Assembly: GCA_963711255.1 (NCBI GenBank)
Contig: CAVQDO010000007.1
Span: 28,154-92,153, forward strand
Source: GCA-2746365 sp963711255
GTDB taxonomy: Bacteria > Pseudomonadota > Gammaproteobacteria > SZUA-229
DNA length: 64,000 nt
Direction: 5' to 3'
In this document: piece after piece, positions 1-7,674 of the stretch
Numbering within the stretch: position 1 is the first letter of the stretch
Layout: each line of letters opens with the position of its first letter
Notes under the pieces: model-generated
The model's input: the letters and a program-made list of their open reading frames with translations, nothing else
What the model was told of the DNA's origin: nothing
Database searches by the model: none
Made by a program: the position numbers and the translations under genes

Positions 1-387
1 GTGATCACTCAAGTCCAGCTCGATGCGTATGTCAGGGTGCAGCTGAAGAAACTCCGCAAGCCAGGCGCCAAGGAAATATCCCCCCGGTGTCTTTGGCGCA
101 GTCATTCGCAGGCTGCCGCCTTCTTGATGAGTGCTTTCTGAAAGCCGTTCTCTGGAATTGGCAACCTGCTCGCTCAGTCTGTGAGCTTCCTGATAGAATA
201 GCCGTCCTGCCTCGGTTAATTCGAAAGTGCGTCCACGGCGGATCACCAGCCGGGAGCCAAAATCATCCTCCAGCCTGGTCAAGCGGCGACTTAAAGTCGA
301 TTTAGCTATACCCAGTTGCCGGCTGGACGCACTTAAGCCACCAATCTCAACAAGTTGTGCAAACATCAGCCAGTCGTTTAAGTCCAT
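1..387 (-). CDS. LysR-family transcriptional regulator, partial
   Basis: N-terminal 129 residues of a LysR-type DNA-binding regulator; the rest lies beyond the left edge. Translation of the reverse strand starts MDLNDWLMFAQLVEIGG and contains a winged helix-turn-helix (ASSRQLGIAKSTLSRRLTRLE, roughly residues 20-40), a linker helix, and the start of the effector domain (LRMTAPKTPGGYFLGAWLAEF). The ATG at 385-387 is the natural family start. It is divergent from the membrane protein at 508, whose expression it may control. The inducer cannot be told from this part. Confidence 0.9.
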   Translation of the reverse strand, partial: MDLNDWLMFAQLVEIGGLSASSRQLGIAKSTLSRRLTRLEDDFGSRLVIRRGRTFELTEAGRLFYQEAHRLSEQVANSRERLSESTHQEGGSLRMTAPKTPGGYFLGAWLAEFLQLHPDIRIELDLSDH

Positions 388-403
388 TATTGAGCCTCTA
401 ATC

Positions 404-419
404 GTTCCAAATATGGAAC
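404..419. promoter_or_regulatory. Inverted repeat between LysR gene and divergent membrane gene
   Basis: GTTCC-AAATAT-GGAAC is a perfect 5-bp inverted repeat that contains the T-N11-A pattern common in LysR-type operators. It sits 17 bp upstream of the LysR start, in the divergent intergenic space. Its assignment as the operator of this regulator is inference from position. Confidence 0.45.
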
Positions 420-507
420 CTTATGTTCGAATATACCCTGTTTTTCTATTGATTCAACAGGCATATGATGCAAGTTGTTAAAAAAGTTTTCTTTTGGAGG
501 ATAGCTG

Positions 508-918
508 ATGCAATTATCAGCCACATTACATCGCACCGCAGCAATATGGGTTTTCTCAATACTGGCAACGGTGTTTGGCTTACTGACAATTAAATCCGGT
601 GGTGCCGTATTGTTGTTCGATGGCGAAGCCCGTCTCGCCGCCGGTCACTATGTACCTTTTGTTCTCTGGTTTAATTTTTTTGCCGGCTTTGTTTATATCG
701 TTGCCGCCATTGCGCTATGGTTGATGCGCCCCTGGGCGGTATGGCTATCCCTGTTGCTTGCTGTTGCCACGCTCGTCGTCTTTGCCGCCTTTGGTCTGCA
801 TATACTTAACGGCGGTGAATATGAAATGCGCACTGTTGCCGCCATGACTCTGCGCTCCACAGTATGGGTTGTTTTTGCTGCTTATGCCTGGTACCGACTT
901 GAGCGCCATAACAATTAA
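508..918 (+). CDS. Small integral membrane protein of unknown function
   Basis: 136 residues with four hydrophobic segments (about residues 13-30, 48-70, 75-98 and 110-128), so probably a four-helix inner-membrane protein. A strong ribosome site (TGGAGG) precedes the ATG. It is divergent from a LysR-type regulator and 79 bp upstream of a membrane fusion protein gene, so it may be co-transcribed with the exporter. I do not recognise the family; no catalytic or metal-binding motif is visible. Confidence 0.75.
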   Translation: MQLSATLHRTAAIWVFSILATVFGLLTIKSGGAVLLFDGEARLAAGHYVPFVLWFNFFAGFVYIVAAIALWLMRPWAVWLSLLLAVATLVVFAAFGLHILNGGEYEMRTVAAMTLRSTVWVVFAAYAWYRLERHNN

Positions 919-997
919 TGACTGACGAGCTGTTTTATTTTTACCGACATCAACTTTTGCTGGTGCAAGATCTGGTGGTATGGGATGAGAACTGATT

Positions 998-2203
998 ATG
1001 AAAAAACTAACAATGAGTACACGCAGTATTACACTGCTGCTAATTTTGTTGCCAGTGTTGATCGCTTTTGTTTACGTTGTCACTCGATCGGGCCCACTGG
1101 CACCGGTGCCGGTTACCGTTGTTCAGGTGGAAAATAGAGCCATCATACCGGCGCTGTTTGGTATCGGTATTGTCGAGGCGAGGTACAGTTATCGCATCGG
1201 TCCGACCATGACGGGACATGTGTTACGGCTGGATAGTCATGTCGGTGACAGGGTGGTGGCTGGTCAGGTCGTTGGTGAGATGGATCCAGTGGATATGGAT
1301 AACAAAATTGCATCCAAAGAATCCTCAATAAAGCGAGCACAGGCAGCTATCGTTGCGGCAGAAGCCAATGTAGCTGATCTACACGCGCGTGAACGCTATG
1401 CAAAATCCCAGGCATTACGCTATGAAAAACTGGCAAGGGCAAATACTATCAGCGATGAAGTAGCCGAGGCTAAATCTCAGGAATACCAGATCGCCAGTGC
1501 CGGCCTTGCTGCTATCAGGGCAAACCTCAATGCGGTTCGCGAGGAACTGGCTATGCTACGCGCAGATTACGATGGTCTGGTCCAGCAAAAAAGTAATCTG
1601 AACCTGACCGCACCGGTAGATGGTCTGGTCGTTGGACGCAATGTTGAGCCCGGTAGTACCGTGGTTGCCGGTCAGACAGTGCTCGATGTTATTGATCCCG
1701 CAAGCATCTGGATTAACGTGCGCTTTGATCAACTGCAATCCAGCGGCCTGGTAAAAGGTCTGGCAGCCAGTATCGTTTTGCGTTCGCGATCAGGTCAACG
1801 ACTTGATGGCCGGGTCAATCGCATTGAGCCGTTGGCTGACGCGGTCACCGAAGAAATTATGGCCAAGGTGGTGTTCGATCAATTGCCCGACGTGCTACCT
1901 CCGGTTGGTGAACTGGCCAAAGTAACAGTTGCTTTACCCTCATTAGCAGAAGCACCCGTGGTGCCGAATGCCAGTATCAAACGTGTTAATGGCGTGGTCG
2001 GCGTCTGGCTTATCGAGAATGATGAACTGGCTTATGTGCCGGTCGAGATCGGGGTGTCTGATCTGGATGGCCGCGTTCAGATTACCAAGGGGCTGAAAGC
2101 CGGTGATCAGGTCGTGGCCTACAGCAAACAGGAACTGAACCGACACAGCCGAATTACCGTTGTCGATCAGCTGGTCGATAAAGGGCAGGAGGCAACACAA
2201 TGA
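998..2203 (+). CDS. HlyD/DevB-type membrane fusion protein of an ABC exporter
   Basis: 401 residues: an N-terminal membrane anchor (about 9-28), a split lipoyl-like domain (GHVLRLDSHVGDRVVAGQVV near 74-93; APVDGLVVGRNVEPGSTV near 206-223), a helical hairpin with coiled-coil character between them, and a beta-barrel domain. This is the periplasmic adaptor layout of HlyD/MacA/DevB proteins. Its stop overlaps the next ATG (ATGA), which encodes an FtsX-type permease, and an ATPase follows, so the three form one tripartite exporter. No outer-membrane TolC gene is adjacent. The substrate is unknown. Confidence 0.9.
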   Translation: MKKLTMSTRSITLLLILLPVLIAFVYVVTRSGPLAPVPVTVVQVENRAIIPALFGIGIVEARYSYRIGPTMTGHVLRLDSHVGDRVVAGQVVGEMDPVDMDNKIASKESSIKRAQAAIVAAEANVADLHARERYAKSQALRYEKLARANTISDEVAEAKSQEYQIASAGLAAIRANLNAVREELAMLRADYDGLVQQKSNLNLTAPVDGLVVGRNVEPGSTVVAGQTVLDVIDPASIWINVRFDQLQSSGLVKGLAASIVLRSRSGQRLDGRVNRIEPLADAVTEEIMAKVVFDQLPDVLPPVGELAKVTVALPSLAEAPVVPNASIKRVNGVVGVWLIENDELAYVPVEIGVSDLDGRVQITKGLKAGDQVVAYSKQELNRHSRITVVDQLVDKGQEATQ

Positions 2204-3393
2204 TCAGCCTGGCCGGTCGTGATGTCATGCATGCCTGGGGGAAATTTGTCTTCACCGGTATCGGTCTTGGCTTGCTCATTGGTGTCACCTTAACCATGGC
2301 TGGAGTGTATCGCGGCATGGTGGATGATGCCAAAGTAATGCTGAATAACAGTGGTGCAGATTTATGGGTGGTACAAAAAGACACCCTGGGTCCGTATGCC
2401 GAAGCCTCCAGTCTTTATGATGATGTCTATCGCAGTATTCTTGCCATGCCGGGCGTTGCTGCAGCGGCGAATGTAACCTACCTTACTATGCAGGTGCGTC
2501 AGGGAATTCATGATGTGCGCGCCATGATTGTCGGTGTGGTGCCCGATGGTCCGGGTACTCCGGGTTACCTGGTAGCGGGTCGGCAGATCACCCGCAGCCA
2601 TTATGAAGCAGTGGCGGATTTAGCCACCGGCTTTAAAATCGGACAGCTCATTCGCATCCGCCGCAATGAATATACCGTTGTCGGTCTGACACGACGCATG
2701 GTGTCATCAGGCGGTGATCCGATGATATTTATTCCATTGCGTGATGCACAGGAAGCGCAGTTTCTAAAAGATAACGATGCGATTATCAGCCAGCGAAATC
2801 GCACTTCTGCTAATCCGGCTTTTAATCAGCCCGGTGCGCAGAACGTGGTGGAAGCAGTCATTAATTCTCAAAACAGTAACCCTTATGTCAACGCCGTACT
2901 GGTACAGATTAAACCGGGTTATAACCCGGAACAGGTGGCAGTACCCATTCGCCAATGGAAACGACTGCAGGTTTATACCCGTCAGCAGATGGAAGAAATC
3001 CTGGTTGCCAAACTGATTGCCACTTCATCAAAACAGATCGGCATGTTTCTGGTCATTCTTGCTATCGTCAGCGCCGCTATCGTGGCCTTTATTATTTACA
3101 CCCTGACCATGGGCAAGATCCGTGAGATCGCAGTACTGAAACTGATCGGCACTCGTAACCGCACCATCGCCAGCATGATTATGCAGCAGGCGGTTGGCCT
3201 GGGATTGATTGGTTTTGTGGTCGGCAAAATTTCAGCGACATTCTGGGCGCCGCTGTTCCCGAAATATGTTCTGCTGGAACCGGGGGATGCGCTGCGCGGA
3301 TTTATTGCAGTCGTTATTATCAGTGTGCTGGCGAGTGTGCTGGCTATTCGGGCAGCATTAAAAGTTGATCCGGCTGAAGCGATTGGAGGCTAA
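2200..3393 (+). CDS. FtsX/MacB-like ABC transporter permease (DevC type)
   Basis: 397 residues with the FtsX-family plan: one N-terminal membrane helix (about 16-37), a large periplasmic domain (about 40-270) and three C-terminal helices (about 280-300, 325-345, 360-385). The C-terminal block KIREIAVLKLIGTRNRTI is typical of FtsX/MacB/LolC permeases. Such permeases usually drive substrates or adaptor motions from the periplasm rather than classic trans-membrane import. The gene overlaps the adaptor gene by 4 bp and is followed 1 bp later by its ATPase. DevBCA-type exporters are the closest known arrangement. Confidence 0.9.
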   Translation: MISLAGRDVMHAWGKFVFTGIGLGLLIGVTLTMAGVYRGMVDDAKVMLNNSGADLWVVQKDTLGPYAEASSLYDDVYRSILAMPGVAAAANVTYLTMQVRQGIHDVRAMIVGVVPDGPGTPGYLVAGRQITRSHYEAVADLATGFKIGQLIRIRRNEYTVVGLTRRMVSSGGDPMIFIPLRDAQEAQFLKDNDAIISQRNRTSANPAFNQPGAQNVVEAVINSQNSNPYVNAVLVQIKPGYNPEQVAVPIRQWKRLQVYTRQQMEEILVAKLIATSSKQIGMFLVILAIVSAAIVAFIIYTLTMGKIREIAVLKLIGTRNRTIASMIMQQAVGLGLIGFVVGKISATFWAPLFPKYVLLEPGDALRGFIAVVIISVLASVLAIRAALKVDPAEAIGG

Positions 3394-3394
3394 T

Positions 3395-4105
3395 ATGACA
3401 GCTAATGGCATCCGCATTGAGGGCATGAGTAAACGTTATGGAGAAGGCGATACCGCTGTTGACGCCCTGAAAGATGTCAATATGCAGGTCGAACCCGGCG
3501 AGGTGGTCGGACTGATTGGCCCTTCGGGGTCGGGTAAGAGTACTTTACTGAAATGCCTCGGCGCTGTCATCGAACCGACAGCAGGCCGTATGACACTGGG
3601 CAGTGAGATTATTTATGACGGTGGCTGGATCATTAAAGATTTACGCGCTCTGCGCCGCGATAAAATCGGCTTTGTTTTTCAGGCACCTTACCTGATCCCG
3701 TTTCTTGATGTTACCGATAATGTTGCCTTGTTGCCAATGCTGGCCGGCATATCCAACACTGAATCTCGCAGGCGGGCAGTGGAATTACTGGAAGCGCTGG
3801 ACGTTGCGCATCGCGCTAAAGCGATGCCGTCTGAACTGTCAGGGGGTGAGCAGCAACGGGTATCCATTGCCCGTGCACTGGTTAACCGGCCGCCGGTGAT
3901 TCTGGCGGATGAACCCACTGCGCCGCTGGACAGTGAGCGCGCGATGGCGGTTATTCGCATTCTCAATAATATGGCCAGACAATACCAGACAGCCATTATC
4001 GTGGTGACTCACGATGAAAAAATTATACCGACCTTCAAACGTATCTATCATATACGCGATGGCCGTACCGATGAAGAAGCGGGTGAGGGCAGACCATTTG
4101 AATAA
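3395..4105 (+). CDS. ABC transporter ATP-binding protein of the DevA/LolD type
   Basis: 236 residues when started at the ATG at 3395, preceded by GGAGG at 3385-3389; an in-frame TTG at 3365 lies inside the permease gene and is unlikely. Walker A (GPSGSGKST), signature (LSGGEQQR) and Walker B (VILADEPT) are all present, so the ATPase should be active. One oddity is APLDSERA after Walker B where most relatives have a GNLD or SALD D-loop. It energises the permease at 2200-3393. Confidence 0.93.
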   Translation: MTANGIRIEGMSKRYGEGDTAVDALKDVNMQVEPGEVVGLIGPSGSGKSTLLKCLGAVIEPTAGRMTLGSEIIYDGGWIIKDLRALRRDKIGFVFQAPYLIPFLDVTDNVALLPMLAGISNTESRRRAVELLEALDVAHRAKAMPSELSGGEQQRVSIARALVNRPPVILADEPTAPLDSERAMAVIRILNNMARQYQTAIIVVTHDEKIIPTFKRIYHIRDGRTDEEAGEGRPFE

Positions 4106-4135
4106 CATTCTTTCATACACAGGAGCATTACCAGG

Positions 4136-4594
4136 ATGAAAACACATCACAGATTTTTGATCGCAGTGCCAGGCATTTTTTTTGTATTATTTAACAGCGG
4201 AGTGTTGCTGGCAGCAAGCAGCGCATCGGATCACCAGCATGCTCATGCGCAAAATGAACATGCCGTATCAGGGTTAAGCCTGGATCACGGTGAACGCTGG
4301 CAAACGGATGCCCCTTTACGCCGGGGGATGCAGAGTATCAATGATGCAGTCATGAAAGCTGTTCCGGACTATCATGATGAGACACTGACAAAAGCGGACG
4401 CAGAAAAACTGTCCGGACATATTAATGCCCAGGTGAATTACCTGATAGAAAACTGCAAGCTGGAACCGGGCGCCGATGCGACGCTACATGTTTTGATCGG
4501 GGACTTTTTAACAGCGGCGACAACGTTATCAGAGCAACCTTTATCACCAGAAGGGCTGCCACATATCGTTAAAGTCGTTACAGTTGTACCCTGA
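4136..4594 (+). CDS. Periplasmic DnrO-like protein, C-terminus frameshifted
   Basis: 152 residues as read, with a signal peptide ending near LLAASSA and a His-rich segment (DHQHAHAQNEH). The core (LDHGERWQTDAPLRRGM, then INAQVNYLIENCKLEPGADATLHVLIGDF) resembles proteins annotated as DnrO near denitrification or ABC-exporter genes; this is from memory. In the frame after the stop the DNA reads SLQLYPDYFEHEGWNKAITK to a stop at 4635-4637, like the usual family C-terminus (YFDHPGW). Removing one base near 4570-4576, for example from AAA at 4571-4573, joins the two. The gene is therefore probably complete to 4637 in the parent, or recently broken. Function unknown; likely cotranscribed with the exporter. 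Confidence 0.7.
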   Translation: MKTHHRFLIAVPGIFFVLFNSGVLLAASSASDHQHAHAQNEHAVSGLSLDHGERWQTDAPLRRGMQSINDAVMKAVPDYHDETLTKADAEKLSGHINAQVNYLIENCKLEPGADATLHVLIGDFLTAATTLSEQPLSPEGLPHIVKVVTVVP

Positions 4595-4673
4595 CTACTT
4601 TGAACATGAGGGCTGGAATAAAGCGATTACAAAGTGAGTTAGGTCACTTTGCCTTTCGCGACAATGATACACG

Positions 4674-5528
4674 CTAATATTTCTGTTTTTCAATCAGGGC
4701 CTGTGCACGCAGGCTTTCTAATACCTGTTCCAGCACAATGGAGTCACTGTTAAGTGAATACACCATGTAAGTCGGCAGTTTAAACTCCGGGCTGTCGGGC
4801 ATATGGAATAATTGCCCCGAGTTGATTAGTGGTTCAGCCATGCGAATCGGAACAAAGCAGGAACCACCATTACTGATAATTATCTGTACCCCGAGCCAGC
4901 CAATGTTAACCACTTGCGCCGGGCGTTCCAGGTCAGGATAACTGCTGCTGTGCTGCGCATAAAAGGCAGGCCCCCAGTCGACATAAATATAATTTTCATC
5001 GGGCCAGGGTTTTTCCGGGTCGGTGGTTAGTAACACCAGCTTTTCATCAAACAGGTGTTGTACATGAATGCCTGGACTGTGTTGCGGCGTATACATAAGC
5101 GCCACATCCATGGTGCCCTCGATGACACGGCGCATAAGGTCATCCTCAAAACCAATTTCACTGCGAATAGAAATATCGGGCGAGGTACGACGCATTTCAC
5201 CTACCCAGCGCGGCAGCAATACTTCCCATAATGCAATTCGTGCCCCGATGGTAATACTGGCTCGATAACGGCTCGGCAGGCCCACGTCATGGCGTGCCTG
5301 TTCTAACGTCAGAATAAAGGCTTTTGCATGGTGTATAAAACGTCTGCCGGCAGGTGTCAGTGTTGCCCCCGAGCGATTACGTACAAACAGGCTTGCACCC
5401 AGATAAGTTTCCAGACTCTGAATGCGACTGCTGACGGTGGACTGTGTCACGTGCAGACGCGTAGCGGCTTCAAGAAAACTGCCATTGGCGGTTACGGCGA
5501 GAAATGTTTTAACCTGGCTCATATCCAT
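4674..5528 (-). CDS. LysR-family transcriptional regulator (HdfR-like N-terminus)
   Basis: 284 residues. The N-terminal helix-turn-helix reads VKTFLAVTANGSFLEAATRL then VTQSTVSSRIQSLE, close to HdfR-type LysR proteins, followed by a periplasmic-binding-like effector domain. Divergent from the CBS/DsrC-like/HPP operon with 118 bp between the start codons, so it is the obvious candidate regulator of that operon. Two close starts (MDMSQ or MSQ) are possible. The effector is unknown. Confidence 0.92.
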   Translation of the reverse strand: MDMSQVKTFLAVTANGSFLEAATRLHVTQSTVSSRIQSLETYLGASLFVRNRSGATLTPAGRRFIHHAKAFILTLEQARHDVGLPSRYRASITIGARIALWEVLLPRWVGEMRRTSPDISIRSEIGFEDDLMRRVIEGTMDVALMYTPQHSPGIHVQHLFDEKLVLLTTDPEKPWPDENYIYVDWGPAFYAQHSSSYPDLERPAQVVNIGWLGVQIIISNGGSCFVPIRMAEPLINSGQLFHMPDSPEFKLPTYMVYSLNSDSIVLEQVLESLRAQALIEKQKY

Positions 5529-5538
5529 AGGTTTTAAT

Positions 5539-5553
5539 ATCGATTATTTCGAT
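5539..5553. promoter_or_regulatory. Palindrome in the divergent LysR/CBS intergenic region
   Basis: ATCGA-TTATT-TCGAT lies 11 bp upstream of the LysR ATG, in the shared regulatory region with the CBS operon. Size, symmetry and position suit a LysR-type autoregulatory site. No footprint evidence; assignment is inference. Confidence 0.4.
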
Positions 5554-5646
5554 ACTAATGTCAAATAAATATCGTTTGTCTTATATATAACAACCCTTAT
5601 ATAGTTACTGTAACGAGATTGACAGTAATTATAAAGGTGAAAACGC

Positions 5647-6249
5647 ATGCATAAAGAACATCTACAGGCCAATGATTTTGTTATGGCCCTGCAGGAAATG
5701 GGAACCTATATTGATGTTTCGGTGGATGATCTGATGGTGCTGAACGAGAAGGCGGAAAAGTATGCTCGCAGGCGCGACAGAGAGAGTCGCCTGGTAGAAG
5801 AATTGATGACGGCACCGGTTAAAACCGTGCATCCGGATTGCACATTGTCTGATGCCGCCCACCTGTTAGTGACGGCTAAAATTAGTGGTTTGCCGGTTGT
5901 TGATGATGACGACAAGCTGCTCGGCATTATTACCGAAGCTGATTTTTTACGCGCGCTGGGGGTGCCATCCCATCAGCCTGGCCACAGTGTATGGCAAACA
6001 CTGGAAAACATGTTTCATCAGCAGGTACAGTCAGCTGAGCCTGAAGGCGTGGTCGCTGATTTAATGATTAAAAAGGTGGTGACTATTACACCTCAGCACT
6101 CGCTTCACGATGTGCTGGATGTAATGAAGCATAACCAGATCAAGCGAGTCATTGTCTGTGATGAAAATCAACATGCTGTTGGCATGATCACACGATCGGA
6201 CCTGGTAAGAATATTTTTTGATCATTTTATAAAGGTTAAAACAGCATGA
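5647..6249 (+). CDS. CBS-domain pair protein with HPP-linker-like N-terminus
   Basis: 200 residues: an N-terminal helical segment (DFVMALQEMGTYIDVSVDD, residues 10-28) followed by two CBS motifs, MTAPVKTVHPDCTLSDA (from about 54) and MIKKVVTITPQHSLHDV. CBS pairs bind adenosine ligands and gate transporters or enzymes. No enzyme domain is present. The N-terminal segment resembles the C-terminal tail of the HPP membrane protein two genes downstream, which suggests a split version of the HPP-CBS fusions found elsewhere. It overlaps the next gene by 4 bp (ATGA), implying translational coupling. Confidence 0.88.
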   Translation: MHKEHLQANDFVMALQEMGTYIDVSVDDLMVLNEKAEKYARRRDRESRLVEELMTAPVKTVHPDCTLSDAAHLLVTAKISGLPVVDDDDKLLGIITEADFLRALGVPSHQPGHSVWQTLENMFHQQVQSAEPEGVVADLMIKKVVTITPQHSLHDVLDVMKHNQIKRVIVCDENQHAVGMITRSDLVRIFFDHFIKVKTA

Positions 6250-6887
6250 TTTGTATTAATGTAACAATGAAATTCAGTAACCTGCCTTTAAAACGCACAC
6301 CGGTAGAGTTAATACTTGATGGCACTGATCAGCGTATTGGTCCAACGCCGACCGATCGCACGGGAAAAGTCTGTTTTGATACAGCGCCTACCAGTGGCAA
6401 AGTTTTTGTTGCTGGTGTGGAGCGTTACCAGGGACGACTTGATGGCGAGATACTTATTGAATTACGAAACCTGACAGAGTCCGGCAGTAATTCTGAAGGC
6501 GCTGCCTCAGATGAAACGACGGGCAGCACAGCATATCCGAATATGACGACACGTGAGATCACGGTGAATGGCAATGAAATACTAACCGATAGTGAAGGTT
6601 ACCTGGTTAACCCGGGAGACTGGAGTGAAGCCTTTGCCCGTCAACAGGCTGAATATGAAGGCCTGAAAATGAACCAGGAACACTGGGAAGTGGTTCGTTA
6701 CCAGCGCGACTGGTATGCGAAGCACGGGCAGCAGGCATCCGTGCGCGACATCATTAAACATTTTCGTGCACTCTGGGGCTGCGATAAAGGTTGCAATCAC
6801 TACTTGCATAAATTGTTTCCACGTGGCGGTCCACAGAAGCAGGGGAATCGACTGGCGGGTCTGTTACGTACCAAAGGCGAACACTAA
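6246..6887 (+). CDS. DsrC/TusE-family protein lacking both cysteines, with N-terminal extra domain
   Basis: 213 residues. Residues about 95-213 are a DsrC/TusE domain (ILTDSEGYLVNPGDWSEAFA, EHWEVVRYQRDWY, HYLHKLFPRGGPQKQ). In DsrC two C-terminal cysteines carry sulfur; here the inner one is Asn (QGNRLAG where DsrC has QACKMAG-like sequence) and the C-terminal one is gone (ends LLRTKGEH). Cysteine-less homologues have been called RspA and proposed as regulatory. Residues 1-80 form a separate, probably beta-rich domain I do not recognise, joined by a Ser/Thr-rich linker. Other cysteines (WGCDKGC) are not at family positions. Start overlaps the CBS stop. A sulfur-transfer role is unlikely; binding or sensing is inferred. 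Confidence 0.85.
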   Translation: MICINVTMKFSNLPLKRTPVELILDGTDQRIGPTPTDRTGKVCFDTAPTSGKVFVAGVERYQGRLDGEILIELRNLTESGSNSEGAASDETTGSTAYPNMTTREITVNGNEILTDSEGYLVNPGDWSEAFARQQAEYEGLKMNQEHWEVVRYQRDWYAKHGQQASVRDIIKHFRALWGCDKGCNHYLHKLFPRGGPQKQGNRLAGLLRTKGEH

Positions 6888-6948
6888 GGCTTAACGGCTA
6901 ACCGTAGTGTAAATATCAACGATAGTATTCAGTCAGCAAAAATATCCT

Positions 6949-7650
6949 ATGAAGCTAACTAGTATTCTCGACTTTATTGGCTTTAGTCGACAGACAGTTA
7001 ATTTTCGAGAGAAATTAATTTCCAGCGTCGGCGGCTTTGTCGGTATATTTGGTACCTTCATGATGAGCTACTGGTTACTTGATCCTGAAATAGCGGTGTA
7101 TATTGTTCCTTCAATGGGAGCGAGTGCGGTGCTGCTTTTTGCCGTACCCCATGCGCCTTTTTCACAACCCTGGAACGTTATCGCGGGACACGGATTTTCA
7201 GCGCTTATTGGTGTCGCGTGCTGGCACTGGATTCCCGACTACACCGTTGCTGCTTCAGCCAGTGTTGGCCTCGCCATTGGCGCCATGGTTTTAACACGCA
7301 GTATTCATCCGCCGGGTGGCGCAACGGCACTGGCTGCCGTTATTGGTTCAGAGAAACTGCATAACCTGGGGTTCAGTTATGAGTATCAGCCGATACTGCT
7401 TAATGCAGTAACGATTTTACTCGTTGCCATTGTCTTTAATGGATTATTCAAATGGCGACAGTATCCTGCGCATCTGCATTCTATAAAACAGGCTGCTGCG
7501 CCTATGACGGTAGAATATGAGCCCATTGATCATGAAGACTTTGTTTATGCTTTAAGTCACATTGATTCGTTTGTTGATATTGATGAGGCTGATTTGTTGA
7601 AGATATATAACCTGGCAACAAAAAGACATGTAGAAGAAAGTAGTTCCTGA
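6949..7650 (+). CDS. HPP-family integral membrane protein
   Basis: 233 residues with about four to five membrane helices and the family signature RSIHPPGGATAL. HPP proteins are membrane proteins; a plastid member has been linked to nitrite transport, but bacterial substrates are mostly unknown. Many bacterial members carry C-terminal CBS domains. This one ends with only the connecting helix (DFVYALSHIDSFVDIDEADL, residues 197-216), and a stand-alone CBS protein with a similar segment is encoded in the same operon. The gap from the DsrC-like gene is 61 bp and the ribosome site is weak. Confidence 0.88.
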   Translation: MKLTSILDFIGFSRQTVNFREKLISSVGGFVGIFGTFMMSYWLLDPEIAVYIVPSMGASAVLLFAVPHAPFSQPWNVIAGHGFSALIGVACWHWIPDYTVAASASVGLAIGAMVLTRSIHPPGGATALAAVIGSEKLHNLGFSYEYQPILLNAVTILLVAIVFNGLFKWRQYPAHLHSIKQAAAPMTVEYEPIDHEDFVYALSHIDSFVDIDEADLLKIYNLATKRHVEESSS

Positions 7651-7674
7651 GGCTCGGGATAATAGTAGAAACAA

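Noticed and set aside
4565..4637. Programmed ribosomal frameshift in the DnrO-like gene
   Set aside because: No slippery heptamer plus pseudoknot visible, and two other genes show the same one-base surplus; mutation or error is simpler.
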